64,000 nucleotides of DNA from Bettongia penicillata ogilbyi (GCA_023548195.1 JAJHZJ010000121.1:2294220-2358219); one strand, 5' to 3'. Shown: positions 12,080 to 23,342, numbered from the stretch's first letter. A program made the numbers and translations. The notes: generated by a model from the letters alone, not told the origin.

Positions 12080-12440
12080 GTGGCTGGTATTCACTGGGTT
12101 TTAAAGCTCTGAAGTTCTTTGTCTACATTATCTCATTTGATCCTTACATCAACTCTGTGAGGTAAGTGCTCCTAACTAATTACATCCATTGTACAGGTAA
12201 GGAAACGAAGATGCGGAGAAGTTAAATGACTTGACAAGGTTCATAAAGCTAGACAATATGTTCCATTTCCAACCGTAAACTCCTTGAGGACAGAAACTGT
12301 CGTTACTTCCTTTTGCATCTCTAGAGCTTAGAGTGGTGCCTGGCACACAGTAGGTACTTAACAAGTGTTTAATGACTGATGGATCAAAATTCTTACTGAC
12401 TGCAAATTCAGTACTTTTTTATATTACACCACTATGTCTC
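12080..12440 (-). repeat. MIR SINE, split by an L2 tail
   Basis: Antisense MIR: 'acattatctcatttgatcct', 'gtacaggtaaggaaac', 'acttgacaaggttcataaag'. The MIR resumes after 12385 with 'ctgactgcaaattcagtact' and 'acaccactatgt'. Confidence 0.7.
12265..12385 (+). repeat. L2 LINE 3' tail inside a MIR
   Basis: Short L2 3' end: 'cgtaaactccttgaggaca', 'gtggtgcctggcacacagta', 'taacaagtgtttaatgactg'. It interrupts a MIR in the opposite orientation. Confidence 0.7.
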
Positions 12441-12862
12441 TCCAGCATCTACATCTTTAAAAATTCTGAATTTTTTTTAAAAAAAGGTTTTTTTTGAGGT
12501 TTGGAGTTTTCTATTAGCATTCTCTGACACTATGACTGAGATTTTAAAATCTTATTGGATGTGAGACTTAGTTTTGATTATGCATGCTTGTTTTCTCTTT
12601 CTTTTTTTCTAGAAGGAAGTGGGAAGCAGATAAAATAGATTTTTGTTATTTGAAAAAAAGCCTTATTTTTTAAAAAAAATCTTATTGGAAAGCATTAGAC
12701 CAGATTCAGCCCAAAAGCCAGAAAACAGACAAGAAAATGTTCAAGTAAATAACTTAACTAGGGACCATTTAACCCTAGGTCAGATTTTCCCAAATGGATT
12801 GGGCTAAGAACCATTTCTGAGCTTGGAAGCCTGCTCACAGAACCCCTAATTGCAGGGTCTGT
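12441..12862. other. Unassigned DNA with T/A-rich runs
   Basis: Poly(T)/poly(A) patches lie at 12470-12500 and 12655-12680. No family recognised. Confidence 0.5.
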
Positions 12863-12872
12863 TGAATGGAAT

Positions 12873-13133
12873 TGTTATCCATTCATTTCAGTTGTGTCCC
12901 ACTTTCTATGACCCCATATGAGATTTTCTTGGCTAAGAAATTGAACTAGCTTGCCATTTCCTTCTCCAGCTCACTTTACAAATGAGGAAACTGAGGCAAA
13001 CAAGGTTAAGAGACTTGTCCAGGGTCACACAGCTGGTTAAGTGTCTGAGGCCAGATTTGAACTCAAGAAGATGAATCATACTGATTCCAGGCCCAGAACT
13101 CTATCCAATGTGCCACCACCTGGCTGTCCCTGG
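12873..13133 (-). repeat. MAR1-type SINE with probable TSD
   Basis: Antisense MAR1 ('agcttgccatttccttctcc', reversed head 'gccaccacctggctgtccc'). Flanking 'tgaatggaat' (12863-12872) and 'tgaatgcaat' (13134-13143) match at 9 of 10 positions and are probably its TSD. Confidence 0.85.
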
Positions 13134-13143
13134 TGAATGCAAT

Positions 13144-13549
13144 ATTCCTGGGCAAACTTTGAAACAAAAGTGAAGAAATTCAACCTATTTTCATATAGAA
13201 AAAATTAATACATTAAGTATTCTCTGCACACATCCAATTTTTCAATAGAATGTTAGAAAACTATCACTAGAACCAAAATTTTCTCAAGGGTCCCCAGCTC
13301 TCAAGGGAAATAATTTGGAAAATGCTTTCTTAGTCTATCCTTCTTTGTCTCTTTCTCAACCCATTGTTTAAGCTCTAATCATAATCAGGAAGTTCAGGTG
13401 GTGGGGGGCCAAGAAAACTTTGCAGCAAAATCTGACAGGTTTAAATAATCACTGCCCAAAATTAGAATATGGTAGACAGTTTGTAAATAATCAGTGTAAA
13501 GTCTTCATTTTCATTTCCTTGTTTTTAGAACTTATTCGATATTCCAACA
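13144..13549. other. Unassigned DNA
   Basis: No recognised family or gene. Confidence 0.5.
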
Positions 13550-14530
13550 ATGGTAATAGCAGCTAACATGGTGTTTTAAAATTTACAAAGGGCTCTTCTC
13601 AAATTATCTCTCACATAAAAGCGGCAAGACAAAGCTTTTTCAGTGGAGGGGAAGAGGGAGGAGAAAGAGTGAACCTTATTCTCATTGCATCTGGCTTAAA
13701 GAGGGAATAACATACACACTCAATTTGGGATGAAAATCTATCTTACACTACAGGAAAGTGGCGGGGTAAAGGGAAAAGGGGGAGATGATGGAAGGGAGTG
13801 CAAATACATTGGGGAGGAGGGGGTAAATAGGAGTAAGCACTTTTGAGGAGGGACAGGGACAGGAGAGAAAGTAAACCAAATGGGGGGCGAGATAGGATGG
13901 AGAGAAATATAGTTAGTCTTTCACATCATTACTATTATGGAGGAGTTTTGCATGACTACACATTTATATCCTATATCAAATTGCCTGCCTTCTCAGTGGG
14001 AATAGGTGGGGAGGGAGGAAGGGAGAGAGGTTGGAACTCAAGATTGTAAAGGTGAATGCTAAAAACTGTTTTTACATGCAACTGGTAAATAAGACATACA
14101 GGCAATGGGGTATAGAAATTTATCTTGCCCCATGGGAAAATGAAGGGAAAGGGGAATGAGAGAAGGGAAAGGTATGATAGAAGGGAGGGCAGATTGGGGG
14201 AAGGGGTAATTGGAATGCAGGATGTCTTGGGGTGGAAGGTGGGAAGAAATGGGGAGAAAATTTGGAACTCAAAATCTTGTGGAAGTTAATGTTGAAAACT
14301 AAAAATAAATTGATTGAAATCAAAAAATCTTAAAACAAAGTGCTCTTCTCATAATAATTCTTCGACGTAGATAAAACAGATACGGTCCCTTTCCTAGAAA
14401 TGAGCAAATGGATTAAAGCTCTAAATGGTGAGTTTAAGTTGTCCACAGTCACAGCTAATAAGTACTAGAATGGGAACTTGAACCCATATATTTTGACAAC
14501 AGCAGATATTCTTTCCGTCATATCATAATG
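13550..14530 (-). repeat. MIR SINE split by a truncated HAL1
   Basis: Antisense MIR begins 'agcagctaacatggtgtttt' and 'aaatttacaaagggc'. It resumes after the insertion as 'gctcttctcataataattct', then 'cacagtcacagctaataagt' and 'gaacttgaaccc'. The MIR is therefore older than the LINE insertion at 13602-14334. Confidence 0.75.
13602..14334 (+). mobile_element. HAL1-type (ORF2-less) LINE, 5'-truncated 3' end
   Basis: This 0.73-kb piece matches the 3' UTR of the full-length elements at 22516-25428 (minus) and 41152-43821 (plus). It shares their purine-rich G/A stretches, the 'ttgcctgccttctcagtggg' segment, 'gggagaaaatttggaactca' and the final 'aataaattgattgaaatc' tail. The TSD is 'acaaagggctcttctca' at 13585-13601 against 13 of the same type at 14335-14351, with 16 of 17 positions matching. 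5' truncation is typical of LINE integration. Confidence 0.85.
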
Positions 14531-14904
14531 CATCTCTAGAAACTTCCCCCCAAATAGCAAAGAATAGCACTAATTAATGGACCTGCTGAGACCCTAAGGA
14601 AATTCTTTCATTTCATCGTTGTCCTATAACAGTTCTCCACCGTCTCTGGCAAGAAGCGATAAGGGAAGTCTCTCTCACCCCCACGAACAAATAACTTCAA
14701 AGCAGCCACCTGGAGTGACAAAATGATGATACGTTTCTTAATTCTATAATACTCTGCTCGCTCCATCTCAATTCCACTGCCTCTATATGACCAGAAAGAA
14801 ACATTTTGACATTCCATTCGTCGATAGTGGAGAAAAGTTGTCCAATAACTCATTGTGGGAATAAGAGAATATTTTCTTCTCTGACTCAGTTACTATGAGT
14901 TGTC
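14531..14904. other. Unassigned DNA
   Basis: An 81-codon minus-strand frame (14608-14853) is open but unrecognised. Confidence 0.4.
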
Positions 14905-15092
14905 AGGCAAGAGCACTGGTTTTGGAGTAGAGGACATAGGTTCAAATGCCTACACTGCTAATTAACCTGCATTACTTTGGGCAAGTCATTTAAACTCAGC
15001 TTCTCATTTGTGAAATGAGAGTGTTGGGTTATGCGGCCTCCAAAGTCTCTTCAAAGCTCTATGTCTCTAACCCTATGATTCAGCAATAATGG
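14905..15092 (+). repeat. MIR-related SINE (THER1/MON1-type)
   Basis: Sense copy: 'agagcactggttttggagta', 'gggcaagtcatttaaactca', 'tgggttatgcggcctccaaa', 'gctctatgtctctaaccc'. Confidence 0.75.
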
Positions 15093-15770
15093 AAAACAAA
15101 TACACTAGGAATTCAGAGAATATCCTCCTATCTTGGTGAAAAACCTATGCCCAGATACTACTTCTAAAGACAAAGCATAGCTCTAGTCATTTTCAAACAA
15201 ATTCCTGTGTCTTATCAAGTATATGACTCATGATCTACAACCAAAGAACCATCCCTGAAAAAACATACTTTGGGAAGACTTGTTTTATTTTTTTCAATTA
15301 ATAATATAAACCTGATTAAATTTTTAAAAAAACTATTATGTATTCTGAGTAGGGTCAGCCCATCTCCAAGCATTACAGTCTCATTTATCTTTCTCCTATG
15401 TACTTGGCAATCAACAAAAATTTCAATTGACATAAAGGCTTTTACTTGGCAGACATGTATTTCATTAAAATCATCAGAAATTAGAAATGCACAAATTACC
15501 CATTCCCACAGGGAGTTTGATTCAGAAGAAAAATGAAAATGGTAAATCTGCTTTATTAAATGCTCAGTAGCAGAAGCCAAGAATCGAAGACATCATTAGC
15601 TTGTGAGAAGCACATGTGCCAGCAACCAGGTTAAACTACAGGCTCCTTCTTCATTAGTTAAAAGTTCAAAAATAGTCACATCCTGCCGTGCTTGGATACA
15701 TTTGACCGCAGCAAGCAGGCTTAAAAGAAAACTGAGGAAACTCTAAGATAAGCAATAAAACGATAGCATG
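15093..15770. other. Unassigned DNA with overlapping open frames
   Basis: A 121-codon minus frame (15215-15580) overlaps an 88-codon plus frame. Neither shows a domain I recognise, and both look like chance frames. Confidence 0.4.
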
Positions 15771-15822
15771 GATCGGTTAGTTCAGCAAGAGAACGGTGCT
15801 AATGAGTTTAGGGGTCACACCT
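15771..15822 (+). pseudogene. tRNA-Ile-like remnant (decayed)
   Basis: The segment 'gatcggttagttcag' followed by 'cggtgctaat' and 'aggggtc' follows the order of a nuclear tRNA-Ile (AAU anticodon): acceptor strand, D-arm A box, anticodon arm, variable region. About three bases of the D-loop and most of the T-arm are missing or unrecognisable, so it cannot be a working tRNA. It could be a tRNA pseudogene or the head of an old tRNA-derived SINE. Confidence 0.4.
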
Positions 15823-15939
15823 CTCTTGGCAGGGTTCATTTAGTCTTAGAGACAAAATCTCTGTTCCATACCTACAAATGCCAGCCAGCCAGAGTGAAAA
15901 CATGTGCTATGCCGTCCTTATCCATGGGAGTGACCTATT

Positions 15940-16225
15940 AACATAGCATTAAGTAATAATACCTCCAATTTATGTATGCCTTCAAAAAGGTTTGCAAAGT
16001 GCTTTACATACATTTTCTCATTTGGTACTCATGATTGCTAACAATTTACACAGTGCTTTAAAATGAACAAAGTCATATTTATTTATATACATATATACAT
16101 ATACATATATACATATACATAATTATACATTATATACATACAGTATATATGTATATATATTCTCATTTGATCCCTCATGAGATAAATATTGCTAATATTC
16201 TCATTTTATAGGTGAGGATACTACT
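15940..16225 (-). repeat. MIR SINE interrupted by a TA/TACA microsatellite
   Basis: Antisense MIR signals: 'aggtttgcaaagtgctttac', 'attctcatttgatccctcat', 'attctcattttatagg'. The core appears partly duplicated around the microsatellite. Confidence 0.65.
16078..16165. repeat. (ATACAT)n/(TA)n-type microsatellite
   Basis: Irregular tandem 'atatacat' units within a MIR. A second irregular TG/CATA tract lies at about 16405-16490. Confidence 0.8.
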
Positions 16226-16589
16226 AAGGCTAATAGACATTAAGTCTATGTCCTATATGTCCTATAACATGTTGGGGGTTACACAACTAGTCATCAATAG
16301 TATCTTAGGTGCAATTAAAATCTTAAATCTTTGTATTTCCAGGTCTAGCACTTTATTCATTATACCACAATGCCTTCAAAAAGATTTAGATAAACCTGTA
16401 GTTATTTGTGTATACACATGCACATACATACATATGTATATACAGATGTAGGCATGTATTTGTGTATGTGTATAAATGTGTGTATGTCTTTTTTCCCTAA
16501 GAGAAATGATTACTTATCTCTTGTATTAACAATTAATGACTGAGTCAAAGTTTTTCCCCTTTTCTACTTTCTCATCCAGAAATCAACCA

Positions 16590-16986
16590 GTGTAGCAAAT
16601 CTTAGACAAAAACTCTATTTACTCAGACAGGTCTGGGAAAATGTGGATTTTTCCTTGGGTCAGCAGGTGATATGGAAATTGAGTATCTTTGACCAAGACT
16701 TGGGTGATCTAAGTTCTGCACCCTCAACTCCCTCACTGGAACGTAGCCCAACCTCTCACTGTAATATTCATGTTCTCATTAATTATTAACCAATCAAAGT
16801 TGATTGCCACCCTCAGGAACCCCTATTCTTCCAAGGGCATATAAACTGTGAGCCCACTGCCATGAGGCATCTTTGGCATTTGAGAATGCCACTGACCTTT
16901 TTTTATTAAGAAACAGGCTAAGCTTATTAATAAAATGATTAAATTACCCAGAAACTATGTCCCTTGAACTTTTAAAAAGTCACACC
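16590..16986 (+). mobile_element. Candidate solitary LTR of an endogenous retrovirus
   Basis: The stretch has a compact LTR-like layout: a 'CCAAT' box at 16790-16794, a 'tataaa' box about 50 bp downstream at 16840-16845, and an 'aataaa' signal about 85 bp further at 16929-16934. It could start near 'tgtagcaaatc' and end near 'aaaaagtcaca' (TG...CA). I found no clear 4-6 bp TSD and no internal gag/pol/env sequence beside it. It may instead be ordinary promoter-like DNA. Confidence 0.4.
16790..16845 (+). promoter_or_regulatory. CCAAT and TATA-like boxes in the candidate LTR
   Basis: 'ccaatcaaag' begins at 16790 and 'catataaact' at 16839. The ~50-bp spacing is typical of a U3 promoter. Activity is inferred only. 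Confidence 0.35.
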
Positions 16987-17039
16987 ACTTATTGGATTAT
17001 AAACTCCTGGAAGATAGAAAATGTCATGATACCATAAAA

Positions 17040-17225
17040 CAACAGAATTTAAGAACTAGAAGAGACCTTAGAGATTATGTATTCACTTTATCATTTTATA
17101 CATGAGGAAGTTAAGGCACATAAAAGGTTAAGCCATTTTCCCAAGACCACACAACCAGTCAATGGGAATCAAAACCAGAACTCAGATATTCAATTCCCTA
17201 AGTTTTTTTACACCACATTACTTTT
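17040..17225 (-). repeat. MIR-related SINE (THER1/MON1-type)
   Basis: Antisense: 'aagaactagaagagacctta', 'tcattttatacatgaggaag', 'cccaagaccacacaaccag'. A short L2-like end ('attggattataaactcctgg') precedes it at about 16990-17035. Confidence 0.7.
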
Positions 17226-17384
17226 CTCTGTATCCAACATAGTACTTAACACCAGTATTTGCAAGTAGTAAGATTTTAAATAACTGTTCAGTGAATAAAT
17301 GGACGAAGATGGCTATGACTGTTATCTTCTGCCTCCAGCTCCTCATTACACTTTTCTAGAATTTTTCTTATTACTCCATTTCCC

Positions 17385-17565
17385 TTATCTCACTCACCTT
17401 TGTTTCTCAATTATCTGTGTATATGTCTTCCCCCACTTCAGACTGTGGCAGGAGAGAAGGGGTGTCATTTCTGTCCTAGTATCTCTAGTATTCATCACAG
17501 AGCTTTGCACACATCACTGGTGTAGAATAAACATTTACTGAATCCATTTTGAATTAAGAGGAAAT
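17385..17565 (+). repeat. L2 LINE 3' tail
   Basis: 'ctagtatctctagtattcat', 'cacagagctttgcacacatc', 'aataaacatttactgaatcc'. Confidence 0.65.
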
Positions 17566-17911
17566 CATCTTTCCATGTGAAATACAAGACATTTTAAAAA
17601 CTACTACCTGTAAACCATGCTTAAACGACTTGCTCCATCTAGTGGATTAATCGAATATATTCATGGGGAGAGGCACAATCTTCTACGATTAAATTCAAGT
17701 CCTTCCTGAGTCAGAATATTCTTCACTTCCACCAAATTACAGCTGACTTGTAAAGGAAATCAACTTCCAAGGTTTTCTGCGACCATCACCAGCCAACTAG
17801 GAGTTTCTTTTGTTATTACCAAACACAGCTCCTTTCTTATTTTCCTGTGTCCTAAGCATAAACAAAGGGAGGATGGATTGGAAGCTCTGTTCTGCTCAAA
17901 ATATGAGTGGC
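17566..17911. other. Unassigned DNA
   Basis: No recognised family or gene. Confidence 0.5.
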
Positions 17912-18152
17912 TTATATTTATATGGCATTTAAGTGTTTGCAAAGTATATTACTTGCATTTTCTGCCAAGTATTTTACATACAGTTTTCTCATTTGAACCT
18001 CACAACAACCAGATGAGGTAAATGCATTTACAGATAAGGAAGCAGGGGCTCACGACTTGGTGTCAGAAAACTTATCAGTATCTGATGTGAAAACTGAACC
18101 CAAGTTGTTCTAGCTGGCTCCAAGTCCAACAGCGCATCCACTAAGCCAGGCT
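17912..18152 (-). repeat. MIR SINE
   Basis: Antisense, nearly full length: 'agtgtttgcaaagtatatta', 'tctcatttgaacctcacaac', 'aaccagatgaggtaaatg', 'gcgcatccactaagccaggc'. Confidence 0.75.
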
Positions 18153-18239
18153 GAGGGCTCTCAGGTAACATTCCACGCACCTGTCTGGCAGAATCTGGAT
18201 TTCAGTGAAGGGTTAACTGAAGAATATCGGAAGACAGTA

Positions 18240-19190
18240 AGATCTAGTGCAGGCTCTCATCATCTCATGCCTGCTCTATGCAGCAGTGATCCACCCTTCA
18301 CTGAGTCACTAAGGTCGTTTTCCTGAAGCATAAGTGATGATGTCACCCATCCCCTCTTCAATAAATCCCAGTTGTTTCCTGTTGCCTCTAGGAACAAGTA
18401 CAAAATGCTCCAGTTGTCATTCAAAGCCTTCCACAACTACACCTCTCCCCTTTCTCAGACTTCTCACCCCTCCTGGTTGTTGTTCTGTTGTGTCAGACTC
18501 TATGTGACCCCATGGACTTTGTCCATGGGAGTCTTGGCAGGCAGTAGAGTGGTTTGCCATTTTCCTTCTCCAGTGTGACCCTTTTGTATGGATGAGGAAC
18601 TGAGGCAAATAGGGGTTAAGTGACTTACCCAGGGTCACACAGCTAGCAAGTGTCTGAGGATAGACTGGAATTCAGATCTTGCTGTCTTCAAGCCTGAAGT
18701 TCTATCCACTGCATCATCTAGCTGCCCCTGGTGACCATGAAAGGACTTTGAACCCTCTGTCTTCTGACTACTCCCACATACACTCTTCCATCCTGTGACA
18801 CTGGCTCCTCTGGTTGTTCCACAAACAAGAAATTCCAACTATCCTCTCAGGTATTATGGCTGTCTCCTGTGTCTGGAATGCTCTCACTGCTCTGCTCTAA
18901 CCACTGATCTCCCTGGCTTTTTTCAAGTCCCAACTAAAACCCACCTTATACAGGAAGCTTTCTGCAACCCTCTTAATTCTAGTGTCTTCCCTTCATTCGT
19001 TATTTTCCATTTATCCAATAGGTAGTTTGCTTTGTATATATGTTTGCATGTTGCTTCCCCCTTTAAATTCTAATAAGCTCCTTGAGGTGAAGGATGTTTT
19101 TTTGCCTCTTTTTGTATCCCCAGTGTTTAGCAGAGTGCCTAGTACACACTAGGCACTTAAATGTTTACGCATTGACTGACTGATCTCATT
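18240..19190 (+). repeat. L2 LINE 3' half, split by MAR1
   Basis: Sense L2: 'ttttcctgaagcataagtga', 'ttgcctctaggaacaagtac', 'cattcaaagccttccacaac'. After the SINE it continues with 'cagtgtttagcagagtgcct' and 'aggcacttaaatgttta'. The coding part is degraded. Confidence 0.8.
18473..18728 (-). repeat. MAR1-type SINE
   Basis: Antisense MAR1 with 'gtttgccattttccttctcc' and the reversed head 'catcatctagctgcccc'. It contains a private short palindrome, 'catggactttgtccatg'. Inserted in the L2. Confidence 0.85.
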
Positions 19191-19879
19191 TCAATCTTTA
19201 GTCCCTTAGATTATAATCCACCTTCCTCCAAAAAGACACATCAAAGATAAAACAAGGACTCTTCCAGAAGCCACATCAGGCAAGAGAAGAAGTCAAAGCA
19301 AAGGCAAAGAGTACATGCAAACCTTGAATTATAAATACCAAACCTACTGTCTGAAATAGACATGCATAGCATTTCTTCTCTCATCCCTAATTCATCCTGA
19401 AGAAATTTCCTCTGCCCCTCTGCAAATTACTACTGATAGGAACCGAACTGTTTTGGTCCAAAGGTACCACCTGGTGGCTGCCACAAACTAACTCCATGTG
19501 TCTTCACCATCTCTGTCCATCATTCAAGCCCCATAACCCATCCCACTCACTTACCCCAATTATTTTGTGGAGATTTTGAAAGGGACTCCTAACCATATTC
19601 AGGACTTCCAAGGTTGCCAACAACAACGTTATTATGTCTTGAAAGAGTGAATCAAAAATACACAATTTTCCTTTTCCTTCATAGTGTCATTCTCAAAACT
19701 ATCACCCATTGCTGGTTAGTTTTTCTGATAGGATGAAAAAAAGAATTTCCTGAAGAAATTATGCAGAAGTGAGATAGCAATTTAGTAATTATAATATAAA
19801 TTATATGTTTTAACACCATATAAATATTTTGTAAAATATTATAAATAATGGGATTAGTATAGTCATAAATTACTACATA
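19191..19879. other. Unassigned DNA
   Basis: No recognised family. AT-rich from 19770. Confidence 0.5.
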
Positions 19880-20070
19880 CTATTACTTTTACTGGGCTAA
19901 GCACTTTGCAAATATTATGATATTAATCTTCAGGCATCTTGGAGACAGAGGTTGTTATTATCATTTTCATTCTACCAGTGAGAAAATTAAGACCCATGAA
20001 GTGATCCGTCCAAGGTCACGCTGCCATTCCGTGTCTGACATCTACTTTGAAGTCAGGTCCTCCTAACTCT
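19880..20070 (-). repeat. MIR SINE
   Basis: Antisense: 'actgggctaagcactttgca', 'ttgttattatcattttcatt', 'gtccaaggtcacgctgcc', 'agtcaggtcctcctaactct'. Confidence 0.7.
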
Positions 20071-21098
20071 GGGTAGACAGTGAAGATTGTGGAGGAAAAG
20101 GAAAATGGGGCTGAAGCAGAATATACCAGGAAGGGAGTAGTGTGAGACAAGAGAAAAAGTAAGGAGGTATAACTCACCGTCTATTTGTGCTTAAGTATTT
20201 TAATAAAGAGTCTTATCTTTGGAAAAAGAAATAAAAAGGTTAAGGAGGCACCCGGATACAAAAGACCTGGAATCAAAGAGGGAGTGAGTCCTCATTTATC
20301 TCACGAGGACATATAAATGCTTATTTCCTTCCTCCTGTATTGACTGGTCAATAGGGATCTATCTATTAAAGGGTTTTGATCAAAGGAGTGATATTATCCT
20401 ACCTTGGTATAAGAAAGACTAATTTAACAGCATTGTTAGCGATGGACTGCAAAGGGAGACTCTAAGGCAGCAAGCTCTGTTGCAAGAAGAATTTTGCAAT
20501 GGTGCAGCTTTCCAATAATAAGACTTATGGCAGATCAAGAGCTGTAAAACTGGAATAATAACACTTGCCCCTGGTAAATCCTGAGGAGAAGTTCGACACC
20601 CAGATGGCTCCCAATTAACTTCTTATTTCTCTTTTCTAGGGTCCTCTTTCCCTTTCCAAAGCCACTTGTTCTGATGAAAGATTGAATATACTTCAATGGT
20701 CTGGCTCAAGTACCTAACCACCATTTAAATATTGCAACTACAGTAAAATGTATTCCAAGTTCCTAAAATTCAATTTACAAATGAACTTTAAAAATACAAT
20801 CCATCTTCTGGGTTTGCATTTATTTTATTACAAACTAGCAATCATTTTTTCCCTCTTCTTGACCAATGGGTAAGTACTCATTCCAGGAACACATCACTGG
20901 GGCCCAGTGGGGCTTTCCATGACTTTGGATATTCACTGAGTGAACTAACATTCAGGAGGAAGCTGGAGCCAGCTCCCACAGACTCCTAAAGATGATTATT
21001 AAATTTTCAATGTGAATATCTGAATCTAAGAAACTGAAAACTATTAATTGTCTAGACTAGAGGTTTCCAAATCCCAGATGGTGTGCCAGGACCAGATT
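20071..21098. other. Unassigned DNA
   Basis: No recognised family or gene in about 1 kb. Confidence 0.5.
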
Positions 21099-21111
21099 TA
21101 AAATGTAATTG

Positions 21112-21435
21112 GGGGCAGCTAGGTGGTGCAATGGATAGAGCACCAGTGCAGGAGGAGTTAGGAGGACATGAGTTCAAATATCACCTCAGACACTTGACAC
21201 GCACTAGCTGTGTGACCTTGGGCAAGTCACTTAACCCCAATTGCCTCATCCTGGGTCATCTCCAGTCATCCTGATGAATATCTGGTCACTGGATTCAGAT
21301 GGCTCTGGAGGGGAAGTGAGGCTGGTGACCTGCACAGTACTCCCGCAGCCAAAACAAAGTTAAGTACAAGTCATGTCATCATTTCTCTGATGGCATGGTC
21401 TTCTTCAGCAATGAAGGACAAACACACACGTTCTC
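21112..21435 (+). repeat. Composite tRNA-derived SINE (WALLSI-like), complete, with TSD
   Basis: The head is 'ggggcagctaggtggtgcaa' and 'gcactagctgtgtgaccttg'. The non-tRNA module runs from 'gggtcatctccagtcatcct' to 'ggcatggtcttcttcagcaa'. The TSD is 'taaaatgtaattg' at 21099-21111 and 'taaaatgtaatcg' at 21436-21448, matching at 12 of 13 positions. This is the best-preserved composite SINE in the window. Confidence 0.93.
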
Positions 21436-21448
21436 TAAAATGTAATCG

Positions 21449-21914
21449 GAAAATGTTTAACAAAATAAATAAAAACACAATACAACATTGATAAGATTTG
21501 TGGTTTTCTAAGTCATTATGCATCACAGGAATCCTTTTCTGTTTAAGTTTGATGACTAAACTTGTCTAGATTTAAGAAAGCTATAGAGAAAATATTAATG
21601 CAAAAAAATTAATAATTTAATTAATTAAACTTAAAAGTGCACCAAGTATATTTTTTCAAAGTTTATTGTCAAATATTTATCCCACTCCTGCTGATAGTCC
21701 ATATAAAACTAGCAATTTTGAGGCACCCTCTCCCTCAACCCCTTCATCTTTCAGATAATGACCTTGTCCTCCTTTCTACTAAAATGATTTACTGAAACAG
21801 CCTTGGGAAGTATCAAATATACATACTTAGTACCATGAGAAAAAAGTAAGTCAACAAGCCACCTGGAACTCACCAATTTGAGATATCCCCTTTCACTCAA
21901 TAATACACAGAATA
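21449..21914. other. Unassigned DNA
   Basis: No recognised family or gene. Confidence 0.5.
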
Positions 21915-22160
21915 ATAGAAAGAACTGTCAAACAGAAGTCTTTATAGAATAATTTTACATATATACTTATTTGTGTCTAATGATAGTCATCTCTAGGGTG
22001 GAGGGAAGAAAAAAAATTTACATGATAACTTTATTATATATTTAAAAGGAATAACAAGTTGTACATAATAGATTTTCAGTTTCATGTGCAATCATCTTTT
22101 TTATTACACTAAGTTATGGAAATGTCTTACTCCATAAATTTTTAAATATCAATAAAAAAT
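21915..22160 (+). mobile_element. L1-type LINE 3' UTR end
   Basis: Matches, in the other orientation, the LINE end at 45190-45545: 'catctctagggtgg', 'caagttgtacataatagatt', 'cagtttcatgtgcaatcatc', 'agttatggaaatg', then an A-rich tail at 22150. Only the last ~250 bp is present. Confidence 0.7.
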
Positions 22161-22503
22161 ACACAGAATCTGTTTTTGAAGTTCTTATGTTCTGAACATT
22201 CTCAACTCTCTATACAAGAACTTTTGCTATTCCCCCCCACCAAAAGAAGTAAAGAACAAGTACAACATCAGAAGGTTGAAAAAGAAAAACTAAATTATAG
22301 GAGGAGACCATGGATCACAGTTCTTATGGTCCCTCTATATCATCCTTCTTTAGCCACCACTTACCTACTGCCATGTTTTCAATTACCAGTGGAGAAAGAA
22401 AGAAAACCAACTGTCTCCTTCCTACTCTCTTTGTCTACACTAATCACTCAACTCAACTTATGTGGATGGGAGAAAAATATTTCCCGGCTCCTCAATATCC
22501 ATT
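22161..22503. other. Unassigned DNA
   Basis: Contains a 132-codon plus frame (22176-22574) that runs into the HAL1 and does not resemble a protein. Confidence 0.45.
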
Positions 22504-23342
22504 TAGATCAAGGATCTTTTTTAAATTTATTTATTTATTTTAAGTTTTCAATATTCATTTCTACACAATTTTGAGTCCCAAATTTTCTCCCCATCTCTCC
22601 CCTCCCCCCCACCCCAAAACGCCAAGCATTCTAATTACCCCTACCACCAATTTGCCCTCCCTTCTAACATCCCTCCCTTCCCTTATCCCTATCTTCTCTT
22701 TTGTCCTGTAGGGCTAGATAAATTTCTATATCCCATTACCTGTATTTCTTAATTCCCAGTTGCATGCAAGAACAATACTCAACAGTTGTTCCTAAAACTT
22801 TTAGTTCCAACTTCTCTTCCTCCCTCCTTCCCCCACATCCCCATTGGGAAGGCAAGCAATTCAATATAGGCTATATCTGGGTAGTTCTGCAAATGACTTC
22901 CATAATAGTCATGTTGTATAAGACTAACTATATTTCCCTCCATCCTATCCTGCCTCCCATTTCTTCCATTCTCTCTTTTGACCTTGTCCCTCTCCAAGAG
23001 TGTTGACTTCTAACTGCTCCCTCCTCCCATTGCCCTCCTTTCCATTATCCCCGCACCTTGATTATTCCCTTCTCTCCTACTTTCCTGTATTGTAAGATAG
23101 GTTTTCATGCCAAAATGAGTTTGCATTTTATTCCTTCCATGAGTCAAATGTGATGAGAGTAAGCTTCATGTTCTCCCTCTCACCTCCCCCTTTTCCCTCC
23201 ATTGCAAAGGCTTTTTTTGCCTCTTTTATGAGAGATAATATGCCCCATTCCATTTCTCCCTTTCTCCTCCCAATATATTCCTCTCACACCTTAATTTCAT
23301 TTCTTTAGATATGAACCTTTCCTAGTCAACTCACCCTGTGCT

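Noticed and set aside
16840..16845. TATA-like box as the promoter of a host gene
   Set aside because: No coding frame or exon follows; it is better explained as part of the candidate LTR or as chance.
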